From NCBI GenBank assembly GCA_016584305.1, contig JACEEZ010010891.1:87053-151052 (forward strand): a DNA stretch of 64,000 nucleotides, written 5' to 3'. How positions within the stretch are numbered: the first letter of the stretch is position 1; every line of letters starts with the position of its first letter. The notes under the pieces are model-generated. The model had not been told where the DNA came from. It ran no database searches and saw only the letters and a list, made by a program, of their open reading frames with translations. This document shows, piece after piece, positions 1 to 10,598 of the stretch. The position numbers were made by a program, and so were the translations under genes. This stretch comes from Chionoecetes opilio (taxonomy: Eukaryota; Arthropoda; Malacostraca; Decapoda; Majidae).

Positions 1-1143
1 GTTTTCCATCTACGTTCCAACGTTTAATCAACTCCATTTTCACAGGATTGATGCACTCTTGGACGGCTAAATCGTCTTCTCTAAATCGGTCCCAGAGCAT
101 CTCCAAAAACTCAAAGGAGTATTCACTCGTTTTAAAGACGCGGACCTCAAATTCAAACTCTTCAAATGCGTGTTTCTGCGCAAGGAAACCACTTGCTTTT
201 CTTGGCCATCTCCTCAATGCTGACGGTATTCAGACGTTACAAGACAAAGTCAGCGTTGTAACGCAGTACCCTACACCTACCAACGTCGACCAAGTGTGCA
301 GTTTCATAGGCCTCAGTTCTTACTATAGGCGATTTATAAGAAATTACGCCGCTATCGCATCTTCACTCACTTCTCACTTCTCAAAAAAGATGTGTCTTTC
401 CTCTGGTCGGAGAGTGAGGAAAAAGCCTTCGCTGGTCTTAAGCAGGCTCTCACTTCTGTGCCCGTCCTTGCGTGCCCTGACTACTCTAAAACCTTCATTG
501 TCAATACTGATAGCTATACCGGTATCGGTGCTGTCCTAATGCAGGAACACAATGGTAAACATTGCCCCATCGCGTATGCTTCACGTCTCCTCAACAAGGC
601 AGAGAAAAACTACGCGTTGACCGAGATCGAAGCACTAGCAGTCATTTGGTCTTTGAAAATGTTCCGCTATTTTATTCATGGATATCATATCCCAGTCCTT
701 ATAGATCATAAGCCCTTACTTCATCTCTTCAAAGGCAAAAACTTTTATTGCCGCATGGCTCGTTGATTGTTCACAAGACAAGATTTCATACCAGATTTTA
801 CATATATCAAAGGAAAAAGTTATTTAGCAGCCAATGCCCTATCTTGCACCTGTGCTCAAACATGTCTTATCACCACTCAAACATCCATATTTTCTACACT
901 TCTCATGCTTATCTATTCACAGCTCAACGCAATGACCTCACCTGGTCAAAAATCATCTACTGCCATCTACTTACAAGTATCAGGTGATACTTGTAACCTT
1001 CCTCAGGTTCCATCTCTTTCACACTATTTTCTTCAAGACCAATTTATCTACAAGGCAACCACACTCACATGCAAAGAAAGATGAGGCCTCTCGTCTTATT
1101 CATCAGCTTGTCATTCCTCAAACTCTTATCAGACAGCACCTTG
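1..1143 (+). pseudogene. Ty3/gypsy retrotransposon pol remnant A (RT end, RNase H, start of integrase)
   Basis: The window opens inside a gypsy-type reverse transcriptase. The catalytic YxDD site appears at 56-67 as LLDG followed by a stop codon (68-70), so the second aspartate is lost. RT continues as IVFSKSVPEHL, shifts frame near 190, and resumes as FLGHLLNADGI with the downstream SFIGLSSYYRRFI motif. The RNase H domain follows in another frame (392-766): VNTDSYTGIGAVL, LTEIEALAVIW and LIDHKPLL give the usual acidic positions. A further shift leads to a degenerate YIKGKSYLAANALS, where active elements read N-ADALSR. The last recognisable piece is VIPQTLIRQ near 1,115, which in this family lies just before the integrase zinc finger. 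At least three frameshifts and one stop make it a dead copy. Family assignment is secure; clade is not. Confidence 0.9.
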
Positions 1144-1268
1144 TCGAGAGCTGCTTGGTATGGGAAAGGAGCCTGCATGGGAACTCGCGCGTGGTGACCC
1201 CCGGGAGTGGCGTCGTAGGGCGGGCGAGGCGACGCGCCCTCCGGCGTATGCCCCCAATGATTGATTGA
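1144..1268. repeat. Fragment ending in a TGAT-type simple tail, probably a LINE 3' end
   Basis: This GC-rich stretch has no coding similarity that I recognise. It ends in AATGATTGATTGATT at about 1,255-1,269. A tetranucleotide tail of the same class closes the Jockey-type LINE at 39,879-39,893, so this is read as the 3' end of an unrelated, strongly truncated LINE lying between gypsy remnant A and the next LINE. It could instead be filler DNA. Confidence 0.4.
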
Positions 1269-3313
1269 TTTGAAACTCTTATCCAGGCTCCTTGGTACAC
1301 TAAGGAGGAGACGAGGTATGGCCATCTTCTTAGACCTGGAGAAGGCCTTCGAGTTGGCTAGCCCCACTACCATCCTAACCCTTCTAGCTCGAAAGGGAGT
1401 CCGAGGCCGCTTGCTGACCTGGCTGCGGAGCTTTTTCACTGACCATGGAGTAAAAGTAAAAATTTCATGGAAAGCTGTCTTCCACCCACACATCAATGGC
1501 ACGCCACAAGGCAGCAGCCTTAGCCCATTCTTGTTTAACATTTTTGTTGAAGACCTTCTTAATGCTCAGTATGGTCCTGGAGTGAGGCTTCTGTGTTATG
1601 AAGATGACCTCGCCTTGGTGCTCCCGCGTAGGGATGCCTTTCGCCTGGTTCCTAATACTCTCGCACGACTGCAGAACAAATGTGCTGAATTGGAACTAAA
1701 TATCAACCCTACAAAATCTCGGTTTATGTCCTTTGGACTTCCGCCTCCTGAACATCCACTCCGTTTTGGCGGGACCGAGCTCCTCCGTACAAGGACTCAC
1801 CAATACCTCGGCGTGTGGCTGGACGATGGATTCACTTTCATAAGGCATGTTCAGCATCTTAGAGACCGAGCAGCTGCCCGCACAAAGGTACTTAAGGCCA
1901 TATCTTACAGAGGAGCAGGCGCCTTCTTCATGGTCAAACGTACTTTCTATGTCCAAGCCATCCGCTCTGTCATCGACTACAGTGCTCCATGTCTCCCTGG
2001 CCTAAAACAGTGCCTTTTGTCATCACTTGAAGTGGCACAAAACGAGGGCCTGCGCACGATCTTCAGAGCACCACGCTGGACGCGCCTACACACTCTGCGT
2101 GCCGAGTGTGGTCTCCCTTCACTACAACACCGCATCCTAGAGAGAACGTCAACCTTTGTTGCGAGGTTGGTAAGAAAACGTCCAACTGAGCAAGTAACCA
2201 CCGAAATCCTGCGCACCTACCAACAACCTGCCAACTAAGATCTTGACCGCAACTGGGTTCATTCTGCAGCGGATGCCACACATGCAGTTGGCGCTGTACA
2301 GGCCGTCCCCGATCTGCCTCACCCTGATTTTGCTTCACCCCCTCCTTGGCAGCCCAAACCAATTTCCATCGTCCGCCCCGGTACTGCAAAACCCGAGGCT
2401 ACCCTCCCTACTATACTTAGACAAGAAAGCCTTACGGCCATACATGCCATTTCCACCCCTGGCACAACCACCTACTTAACTGACGGGTCTGTCAGTGAAT
2501 ATGGTGCGGCTGGGGCCGCCTTTGTGTGTGGAGGACACGTCCACTCCTGTCGCATCACCGATGGTGTTTCAGCCTTCCAACCTGAACTCACTGCCATACA
2601 ATGCGCCCTCGAACATGCAAGGAATCTACGTGACGGTGCCATCAACATCTTCACCGACTCGCTCTCATAATTGGAGGCACTCGATCACCTCTCCTTCAAG
2701 GACAACGTATTACTCTTGTTATCAATCTACCATATTTTTCAACGCCTTGTAGCTCACAATAACACCATCACCCTTCACTGGGCCCCGGGGCATGTAGGGA
2801 TCGCGGGCAATGAGCGCGCAGACCAAGCTGCTCGACATGCCGCCACCAACAAGCCTGTCTCTGTCCGGCTCTCCCCCAGCCTCTCACTCATCAAGTCTCG
2901 TGTGTCTGCTGCAGTGAAGAGACTTGACAAGGCGGCGTTTGAAGACCTTCTCGCAGAGGGTTTTCAAAGGCCGCCTTGTCAAGTCTCTTCACTGCAAAAG
3001 TCACTCGATTTGAACCATTCTTCCAGCCTTCTACGATGGATCCACGCACCATCACCAGCCTGCATCGCCTTTGCCTGGGCTACTCGGAACAACCCAAATG
3101 ACAAATGAAGCGGCCAACCCATGCGAACACTGCCTAGAGGTGGAAGAATCACAACAACTACACTATGTCCTGCATTGCCCTTCCACCGCCCGGCTGCGCC
3201 TCTACCGTCACACAACTTACCCAAGGGAAGTCGAAACGGCAGCCTCAGTCCTGGGTAATGTCCCCCTAAATGTCCTTGCTGAAGTCGTCGCCTCAAAATC
3301 TCCACCCCGTTAA
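1261..3313 (+). pseudogene. 5'-truncated I/Jockey-like LINE ORF2: reverse transcriptase, RNase H, zinc knuckle
   Basis: One frame carries RT and RNase H from 1,261 to 3,108, broken by stops at 2,236-2,238 and 2,668-2,670. RT blocks seen are MAIFLDLEKAFE, NGTPQGSSLSPFLFN and LLCYEDDLALV. The active site at 1,597-1,608 is YEDD where the family normally has YADD, so the copy is probably inactive. NPTKSRFMSFG and YLGVWLDDG follow. RNase H begins at TDGS (2,479) and keeps all expected acidic residues: TDG, PELTAIQ, TDS and ERAD, with HWAPGHVGIAGNERAD near 2,780-2,823. Two frameshifts between 3,060 and 3,110 lead to a CEHC...HYVLHC knuckle (3,122-3,178) typical of I/Jockey C-termini. No endonuclease or ORF1 is present, so the copy is 5'-truncated near 1,265. 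Confidence 0.9.
2910..2996. repeat. 34-bp near-perfect hairpin inside the LINE
   Basis: The 27-base arm 2,910-2,936 is exactly reverse-complemented at 2,970-2,996. With one mismatch the stem extends to about 34 bp (2,910-2,943 with 2,963-2,996) around a loop of about 19 bases. The arms fall in the segment between RNase H and the zinc knuckle, so the inverted copy must replace or add coding sequence there. Confidence 0.9.
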
Positions 3314-3391
3314 CTACTGTGACATCTAACTGCTTAACACTGACGGGCTATTCCTACATTGGAAGTGCAATAAAAAAAAAAAAATTAAAAA
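3314..3391 (+). other. LINE 3' UTR and A-rich tail
   Basis: A short 3' untranslated stretch follows the last zinc-knuckle frame. It ends in an A-run interrupted by two Ts (about 3,371-3,390), the expected 3' tail of the LINE at 1,261-3,313. I could not find a convincing target-site duplication around 1,144-1,270. Confidence 0.65.
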
Positions 3392-3394
3392 GGG

Positions 3395-4455
3395 ACTCAA
3401 GAGGACCTCTACACTGATGTCTCTACTGACACCGTCCGACCGTACCTTCCAAAGAAGCATCGATACCCGCTCTTCCGTCAGTTGCACCACTTCTCTCATC
3501 CTGGCATCCGAGCGTCGCAACACATGATGACTTCTAGATTCATCTGGCAGGGCATCAACAAGGACGTCAGGCACTGGACTCGCACCTGCATCAAGTGCCA
3601 AGCTTCAAAGGAGACACGCCACACACTCTCCTGCAGCAACATTCAAGCCAGTCTCTTCAAGATTCGACCACCTTCATGTTGACATCGGTGGCCCGCTGCC
3701 TTACTCCAACGGCTAACGGTGCATCCTCATCTGCGCCGACCGATTCACTCGTTGGCCTGTAGTTGCACCTTTTGTGGACATCATAACAGACTTTGTCGCC
3801 CGTGCTTCTATCAATACGTGGATCTCCAGATTCGGTGTCCCTCTCAACCTCACATCGGAGCGTGGAAGCCAGTTCGAGTCTAGCCTGTGAAACTAGGTCA
3901 TGACTCTGCTCGGCATTCGACGCTACAGGACTGCCAGCTATCATCCACAAGCCAATGGCCTCATCAAGCGCTTCCATCGGCAACTCAAGTCTTATCTGGC
4001 AGCTTCAGCCCAACAACGTAAAGACTGGATATAGACTCTAGACCCTTGTTATCCTCGTCATTCGAACGTCATTGGGAAGGAAGTTGATCTAGGCGGCACT
4101 TCTCTGCTGAGCTTCGTTCTACGGAACCACACTCAGCTAGCGGTGCCCACACTCACCAGTACACCTGATTCCAGGCCCTGCAGTATCAGGACTTCGCCAG
4201 CAGCCTCAAGGACTCCATGCAGAACCTTCATCCTGTGCAGCCTTGCACCTCTCCCTCCAAGACCCTCGTCAGTCAGGACCTCGACAGCTGCACTCACGTC
4301 TTTGTCAGGGTAGACGTAGTCAAGAAGCCCCCTCAGCAACCGTACGAGGACGCCTTTGAAGTCATCCGTAGGACGAGACAGAACATCGCAATCAACCGCA
4401 AAGGGACTTCCGACGTTATCGCCATCGACCGCGTGAAACCTGCGTTTCTAGCGTA
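3395..4455 (+). pseudogene. Ty3/gypsy integrase remnant B
   Basis: The segment starts with a degenerate linker and the integrase zinc-binding motif HHFSHPGIRASQ ... CIKCQASK (about 3,482-3,604). The catalytic core follows in frame 3: HVDIGGPLP supplies the first aspartate. The second aspartate is replaced by glutamate in LTSERGSQF (3,858-3,860), and the catalytic glutamate is lysine in NGLIKRFHR (3,966-3,968). Stops at 3,888-3,890 and 3,894-3,896 stand where the family has WNQ, each a single transition. The C-terminal domain (VKKPPQQPYEDAFEV ... IDRVKPAFLA) ends at a stop at 4,453-4,455. The element is inactive. Because its start overlaps, in family coordinates, the end of remnant A, it is likely a different gypsy copy. 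Confidence 0.9.
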
Positions 4456-5518
4456 ACTAGGAGAGAAGTACTGTAGTCACACAATATAATTCAATCTACC
4501 TTCTTTCCGTTCCGTTTTCCTTTCTTTCCCGTTCTCGCTCCGAAATAGGAAATACTGTTTTATTTGTTAATTAGTTCAATTACATTTGTTCCTATTCTCC
4601 ATTACCTTATTTTATACACACATTTTACTGTACCATGCATGTTGTTGTGTTCTAAATTGTTTATCATCTCGTAGGTTTTCCATTACTTGTATTTATTATT
4701 TCTGAGTAAACAGCATATGATTTAAAGGTTATTCCTTTACATATATAAAACACCGTGTAAATATATGTACAAGCTGAATTGAAATAAACCAGAAAAATAT
4801 TAGATCAAATAGTTGTCTTTTAACCCATACATGGCTAAGGGATTAGGACAAAGATCATACCGCTGAGATTTTACTCGGTTTGCCAATGACCTTACTCATT
4901 ATTACTTACTTACATACAAGTTATGAATGTAAGTGGAAGAAGTAAACCAATTTAACTATTCAAATAATTTATCTAATTTAACAAAATGCATAGATATGAC
5001 ACCATTAGGAAACCTTACCCTGATTGGACTTAACAGCCAAAGAATAAACGCTAGTGCTCAAGATTCAACCGTTTAACTAAGTACCTACCGAGAGAATAAT
5101 CTAACCTAGCCTAACCACACCTAAACTATCCTATCACAGTTCGAGAAATATCGCAAGGGAAAAATAAAACATGCCCTGGTGTTACACTGGAAGATAATTA
5201 TATAAAATACATACGTAGATAGATAGATATATTGATTGATAGATATATAGGTATATAAATATATATAAATATAGATTGATACATAGATAGATAGATAGAT
5301 ATGTATAAATGGATATATAGATGTACATACTTTATTCGTTCGTTTTTTTCTTTTTACTTCAGTAAAGTTGAATCCCTGAGGATATGCTTTCGCCTCCGGG
5401 AGAACAAATTCTGGATCGCAGATATGCCCCAACGTCTGCTCGATTTCAAGGTAAATAATAGTCTAAATAGCCACACATAATCAGACATATTATAGTACTT
5501 AATGATGCACGCACATTC
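4456..5518. other. No gene seen; possible LTR remnant and AT-rich spacer
   Basis: The 4,456-4,815 stretch directly follows a gypsy integrase stop, where a 3' LTR would lie. It contains AATAAA-like sequence (GAAATAAACC near 4,780), but no second LTR exists in the window to confirm it. The rest is AT-rich with scattered CTAACCTAGCCTAACC motifs near 5,100. Confidence 0.4.
5212..5330. repeat. Degenerate TAGA/TATA microsatellite
   Basis: Runs of TAGATAGATAGA and TATATAAATATA alternate through this interval. There is no coding content. Confidence 0.8.
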
Positions 5519-5810
5519 ACCTTACGGCTATTAACCAGAGTAGAACAAGAAGTAACGGATTCAAGCTGAAAAAGCGTAATTTAAAAAAAAAATAGGGAAA
5601 AACTGGTTCACAAATAGGGTGGTAAATGATTGGAATGGACTCAGTAGACAAGTAGTTAGTGCGGAGTCATTAGAAAGCTTTAAAGGGAGGATGGAAAAAT
5701 TCATGGATGGGGATGACAGGTGGATGTAGGTAGTGTTAAGTAACAGGAACTACAACGTGTAGGTCTCACGGCCTCTTGTAGCTTCCTTATTTTCTTATGT
5801 TCTTATATTT
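5519..5810 (+). mobile_element. CR1-like LINE, extreme 3' end (truncated copy)
   Basis: This is the plus-strand counterpart of the 3' end of the minus-strand LINE at 37,984-39,173. It encodes KNWFTNRVVNDWNGLSRQ, then SFKGRMEKFMDGDDRWM and a stop, with one short indel near 5,580 relative to the longer copy. The 3' UTR ends with TTCTTATGTTCTTAT, the 8-base repeated tail also seen at 37,984-38,005 on the other strand. The copy retains only the last 60 or so codons, a typical 5' truncation. Confidence 0.92.
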
Positions 5811-5957
5811 TTATTCAAAAACCTTAAAATGTGAAGGTGAAATTCTACAAGACTCCTTGCTTTTATGGATTACATCAGCTTCACGTTACTTTCTAGCCAC
5901 TGTTCCGCATTTTCTAATGTAATTATATAGATACTATTTATAAACTATATGCAAAAA

Positions 5958-6111
<154 letters not shown>

Positions 6112-6129
6112 GACACTTCTCAATAACTG

Positions 6130-6381
6130 CCAAGAGAGTCAAGTGGATAAAAGCGTTGGCATGCCATTCTGCGGTTAGCCGGTTCGAATCCTCACTGCTC
6201 TTGGGGATTTTTCACTGACAAATTCGGGCGGTTGCTGTCCCCCTTGAGCAAGGGGATTAGGGTGTGTGGTGTGTGAGGTCCCAGCATTACCCTAAGATCG
6301 GTAATAATGAGCTCTAAGCTCGCTCTCGGAGGGTGAAACTGGCGATCACGAATCTGACTCGCGTGAACAAAACCACGGGTG

Positions 6382-6387
<6 letters not shown>
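6130..6387 (+). mobile_element. tRNA-derived SINE, copy 1
   Basis: The head resembles a tRNA. CCAAGAG (6,130-6,136) can pair with CTCTTGG (6,198-6,204) as a 7-bp acceptor stem. An A-box-like GTCAAGTGGATAAAAGCG follows, and a perfect B-box GGTTCGAATCC lies at 6,181-6,191. The tRNA-unrelated body runs to about 6,387 and contains CCCTTGAGCAAGGGGATTAG, GTGAGGTCCCAGCAT and CGCGTGAACAAAACCA, after which a CA tract begins. The body recurs at 6,579-6,812, which establishes it as a dispersed element rather than a tRNA gene. Confidence 0.88.
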
Positions 6388-6420
<33 letters not shown>

Positions 6421-6575
6421 CACACACACACACATACACACACACACATATGTAAGGGCAAACATATACACACACACACACACACACACACGGACATATA
6501 TACACGCGTACACACACACACGTACACACACACATACACAAACGAGCACAAACACACCCATACACACATACACAC
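6388..6575. repeat. CA-rich tract between the two SINEs
   Basis: Mostly (CA)n with interruptions (TAACAC, ACATATGTAAGGGCAAAC, ACGCGTAC). It is the 3' tail of SINE copy 1 and abuts the head of copy 2. Confidence 0.95.
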
Positions 6576-6578
6576 CAC

Positions 6579-6812
6579 CACGATGGTCAATTGGAAAGAG
6601 CCTTGGCGCGCCATTCTGTGGTTAGTCGGTTCGAATCTTCTTTCCCTTTCACTGATTTTTCACTGCCCCCCTTGAGCAAGGAGATGGGGGAGTGTGGTGT
6701 GTGAGGTCCCAACATAACCCAAAGATTGGTATTAATGAGCTCCAAGAGGGAGTTCTGGGAGGGTGAAACAGGCAACCGCAAGTCCGGTTCACGTGGACAA
6801 AACCATGGGGAA
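6579..6812 (+). mobile_element. tRNA-derived SINE, copy 2
   Basis: Same element and orientation as 6,130-6,387. B-box GGTTCGAATCT lies at 6,628-6,638. The body shares CCCCCTTGAGCAAGGAGATG, GTGTGTGAGGTCCCAACAT and TTCACGTGGACAAAACCA. The acceptor-stem pairing is lost and the sequence just after the B-box is shortened, so it is an older or more diverged copy. A CA tract follows it, as for copy 1. Confidence 0.88.
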
Positions 6813-6900
6813 ATGACACACACACACCCACACACACAGGCACACACACACGCACACACACACGCACACACACATGTACACACACATGCAAACACCTGCC
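6813..6900. repeat. CA-rich tail of SINE copy 2
   Basis: (CA)n interrupted by CCCA, GGCA, CGCA and TGTA. The third CA block in the chain. Confidence 0.95.
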
Positions 6901-8098
6901 CGCCATAGTGAAATATTCCCGTGGTGGTAATATGGGTAGAGCATTTGCTGCAGATATGTCGTTGACACGCCTGTATCCTCTTTGGAATTATCCCTTAATG
7001 TATAAATTACACCAACGTGCGCATGTAGTCTGCCCTCTAAAGAAGACTGATCTTACTACTAACACAACAATACATGTATCGTTTACTCCGACAACCTTTT
7101 CACCCCAAAATGTTATGTATCATGATATCAGTTAACAACCTCCGCCCCAAACAGCTGGTAAGGAGATAACAAATGTCCTCAGGTCAGATATACTTTACGG
7201 TGAAGACTCGAGCTATATTGATACTTCCTCTACAGTAGATAACACTTTAGTCGCCATCTGCCCTAATGTCGCCAGGCGCCATATATTACGTATTATAGCA
7301 TCATTACTGATTTGTATGTGCCACTGAAGATGACACACAGTAGTTTATATCATGACTGTATAATCTACCCTGTTTCAGCGTTGTTTTATGCTTTGTATCT
7401 GCAAGTATAAATTGCTCCAAATTTCGCAACTCTTTTTTTTCGGGCGACGATGACGGCGGGAGGACACTCAGAATATAAACACTAGATGGTGACCTTAGTG
7501 TAGTTCCGTTATCAACGTCGCCACTCGGTTTAATTTTTGTAAATTGTTCATTTATAGCCATAATATGACACAGATGAAGTCACAAAATGACACAGACTCT
7601 CCAGATAGCCCCTTCTAACTTTCCTGAAATCATGAATGTAGAAATGTAATAGTTAGGGAATATTGTTAAAATCTGAGAACAATCTCCTTACCAAGAAATT
7701 TCTTCACCAATGAGTTTGTAAAGGTGTCTACTAACACATATCAAAAAAATTAAAACTCAACTCCCGTAGGGCAACCCGTGACAGCTGCTGGAAGTTGGGG
7801 TACCCGAAACCTTATCCGGGAAAAATTGAAAATATTAATTCTGCATGAAGTACCTTGTGAGGGGTCAAACTAGGGTTTTTTCATGATTCTGAATCAATTG
7901 CAGGCATTTGTTTTGCACCAAAACCACTCCTTGTTGGAAAAATGGCCACACCCACATTTCCCGCTCTTTGCAAACCCTTTTTTTTGGTGAAAATGAATAT
8001 TGCTGGGTGCATGGAAATTACAAAAGTAGCTTTATTAGTGTATTTCAATTTCTTGAATACTAGTTTGAAAATGATACTGCTCCACAATGTCAAATGCC
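6901..8098. other. No gene recognised
   Basis: Ordinary AT-leaning sequence with no coding similarity I recognise. It directly follows the 3' end of the pseudogene at 8,099-9,587 (minus strand), so part of it may be that element's 3' flank. Confidence 0.5.
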
Positions 8099-9587
8099 TC
8101 AGGAGCCAAGGTCTGAGTCTTCTCCAGATTCTACACCATCATGGATACAGTTCTTGCATGTTATGCCTTTACAGCTTCTGCATGCTGAGATACGCTATAT
8201 CATATTCTTCTTGCAGCTGCACCGCCGGTTGCTGCAATTTTCATTAAAATTGCAGCTCGTGAACTGGAGCAGCCTCTCAGGAGCCATGGGATCTAGTGTT
8301 GGAACCGGCGCATAACCATGAACCCCTACCGTCCATCCATAGTCACTGGGGTCCAAAGACATGCTCTGCAGCAGCATCCAGTCCCGGGTTTGGAGATAGG
8401 CACGGAGAGAATGCTGTGCAGCTGCACCCTAGAGTCTCTGGTTTGATCAGCCCGGCCGCCGCCTTCCGCGAGAACATGTATCGAATTGCACCCAAAGTAG
8501 TACCTGGTGCATGATAAATGTGCTGGAAAATCGCAATACCACCCCCGATCACCTCGTCCTTAGTAGCCCGTACGTCAAGGAAGATGTCCATGTGTTAATG
8601 AATGTCCCCTGTAGAAAACCTGTCAAATAGAGTGGTTTTCCCGTGGCCCCGATTGCTGAAACCGTATCACAACCTGTGAAGGCATGACAAAAGAGCAGGT
8701 AGCGCCTCTGTCTTTCAGAGAGAGCTTCTCGGATCCTCCTGACATCGTAAAAGCCCTTCGATGTGGTTAAGAAGAGTGGATGGTTGGTGCTTGAGCTATG
8801 ATGCACCAGCATTATCAGCACGTCCGCGTCTTCTGCCCGCACCTGAAAATAGAACAAGATATGAGTAAAGCGTCTTGAACTGTGCAAAAACAGTGAACTT
8901 AACAATCTCCAAGTTATTTAACAACGCTACTCTTCTTTTCTGAGGATAAGTACACTTACATAACAACGTGGTGCATCAATGCACAATACAGCAAAATATC
9001 AATACTGGAAAAATCAATAGTAATCATAGTTGATGTAAGTAAAATACCTACACAAAATTTGACTGACCTCAACAGAGTCATCTGTAGCAGCCAATGCTGC
9101 TCTCACAATAGAAGTGTCAGCATCATTGTCACACTGCACCACGGTGATCTGACGTTTCCAGAATGTTGAAGAGAGGAGATGGATGAGCTCACTCTTGTTG
9201 TGAGGGTTGTCCATGAACTTTGCCCTTGGTGTCACATGTATCATATCTGGTCGAATCTTTAGATCACAGAAGGAGTTCTTGGTACGCCGGATGTGGTCGT
9301 GATCTTTTGGCGAGCTGGCTGCTATAGCCATCGAAGACCACAGTGATCTTCTGTGAGCGACAGCCGAGACACTGCACATAGCTCAGGTAACTGTCGGCAA
9401 TCTCCTGCCAGGTCTGACCTTGTTCCCAATTCACCATGTAGAGAAGCCATCCACCATCAACCACCAGACTGGAGCAGGGTTGGTCAGTGAGGTCAAGCGG
9501 ATCGGTCAACTCCTTCAAGCTAGTCATGGAAAAGCCTGCCTTGTTCGCCTTGTTCCTTTTCTGATCTTTGTTGCTGAACAAGGACAA
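8099..9587 (-). pseudogene. Orphan FEN/XPG-like PIN-domain protein with Cys-rich tail (copy A)
   Basis: Reading down the minus strand, the N-terminal exon (to 9,068) carries an acidic SLVVDGGWLLY motif and TVVFDGYSS. It then shifts frame by one base near 9,312 into KDHDHIRRTKNSF, and has NKSELIHLLS and CDNDADTSIVRAAL. After an apparent intron the second exon reads VRAEDADVLIMLVHH and CHAFTGCDTVSAIGATGK. Two more frameshifts (near 8,585 and 8,420) lead to DWMLLQSMSLDPSDYGW and a tail with CxxxxCSxxxCSCKK plus CRSCKGITCKNC, ending at the stop 8,099-8,101; one in-frame stop precedes SACRSC. The order of acidic motifs (FDG, D-AD, EDAD, GCD) resembles FEN1/XPG-type PIN nucleases. That is my inference; the family is otherwise an orphan I know from animal genomes. 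Confidence 0.75.
8843..9067 (-). other. Apparent phase-0 spliceosomal intron in copy A
   Basis: On the minus strand the coding sequence ends ...GATGACTCTGTTGAG, followed by GTCAGT (donor at 9,067-9,066), and resumes after TATTTTCAG at 8,842 as GTGCGGGCAGAA. Splicing joins DDSVE to VRAEDADVLIML without a frame change. The 225-bp intervening sequence has stops in frame and no similarity to the family. Confidence 0.65.
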
Positions 9588-10044
9588 GGGTTAGGGAGTC
9601 AGCTCATCCTTGTTCGACTGTCATTCCCTTTGGACAAAAATCAAGTATGAACAACTTGGTGGTTTAGGTGATTTTCTTCTCATTGCCCTTTGGGGAATCT
9701 TCTAGTGATGACGGGCCTGTACTTGAACTCCCCTGCAGGGTCGAGTCACTGACTGTTCATCCCTTTTTTCTGCATTTCCCTCCTTCTTCAAACGCTTCTC
9801 ACGTTGACTTCATCAGCGTGCTCGTGTCCTGTTGAAAGGATACAAGCAACGCTTGTCTCGAACGTGGTCAAGGTTGTCCCCTCGAAACCTTTTGAGGGAA
9901 AGTCCAATCGCTTCAGGTTCTCGCTTCATCCGTGTTTTGGCAAAGCTTTGTGAGTGGACCAGTTTCTGCACGTATGTAATATTTTTAATAATAGGAAATA
10001 TAATATACATATATGTATTTTATATGCATATATTATTTATACTA
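9588..10044 (-). other. Upstream flank of copy A; possible further exon, unproven
   Basis: A 65-codon minus-strand frame (9,813-10,010) encodes a basic peptide including KREPEAIGLSLKRFRGDN. Its position upstream of copy A would suit a 5' exon, but I recognise no family similarity. Nothing else is visible. Confidence 0.25.
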
Positions 10045-10390
10045 TTAGGTCTATCCATTATATATATATATATATAATAATATATATATCAAATATATAT
10101 ATATATATAACATTATATATTAACTAATTATGTATTATATGTATATATATATTATATATATATTTTATACAAATATATTATTAATATATATATATATACA
10201 TATTTATATAATATATTACATATATATATATTATATATATTATATATATATATATATATATAATATATATATATATAAAATATATAATAGTATATATATA
10301 TAATATATAATATATATATAAGACTATATAATATATATTATATATTATATATATATATAATAGATATATATATACATATATATATATATA

Positions 10391-10426
<36 letters not shown>

Positions 10427-10445
10427 ATATATATATATATATAAT

Positions 10446-10481
<36 letters not shown>

Positions 10482-10515
10482 ATATAATATATATATATAT
10501 ATAATATATATATAA
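10045..10515. repeat. (AT)n microsatellite block
   Basis: About 470 bp of nearly pure TA dinucleotides with small interruptions. It ends directly at the left terminus of the transposon at 10,517, so it may be the preferred target or a post-insertion expansion. Confidence 0.97.
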
Positions 10516-10516
10516 T

Positions 10517-10598
10517 TTAGGGTACGCCGTATAAAAAAAATTTATTTTTCTCAATTTTGGGCATGCCAATTTCCTATGTAAAATGGAATTCTAAGACG
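10517..10598. repeat. Left TIR of the 3.04-kb transposon
   Basis: Begins TTAGGGTACGCCGT. The first 14 bases are perfectly inverted at the right end; the following 65-70 bases pair imperfectly. Confidence 0.88.

Noticed and set aside
6130..6204. A genuine tRNA gene with acceptor-stem pairing and a perfect B-box
   Set aside because: The downstream body is repeated at 6,579-6,812 with the same head, so it is a SINE; the T-stem pairing is also imperfect.
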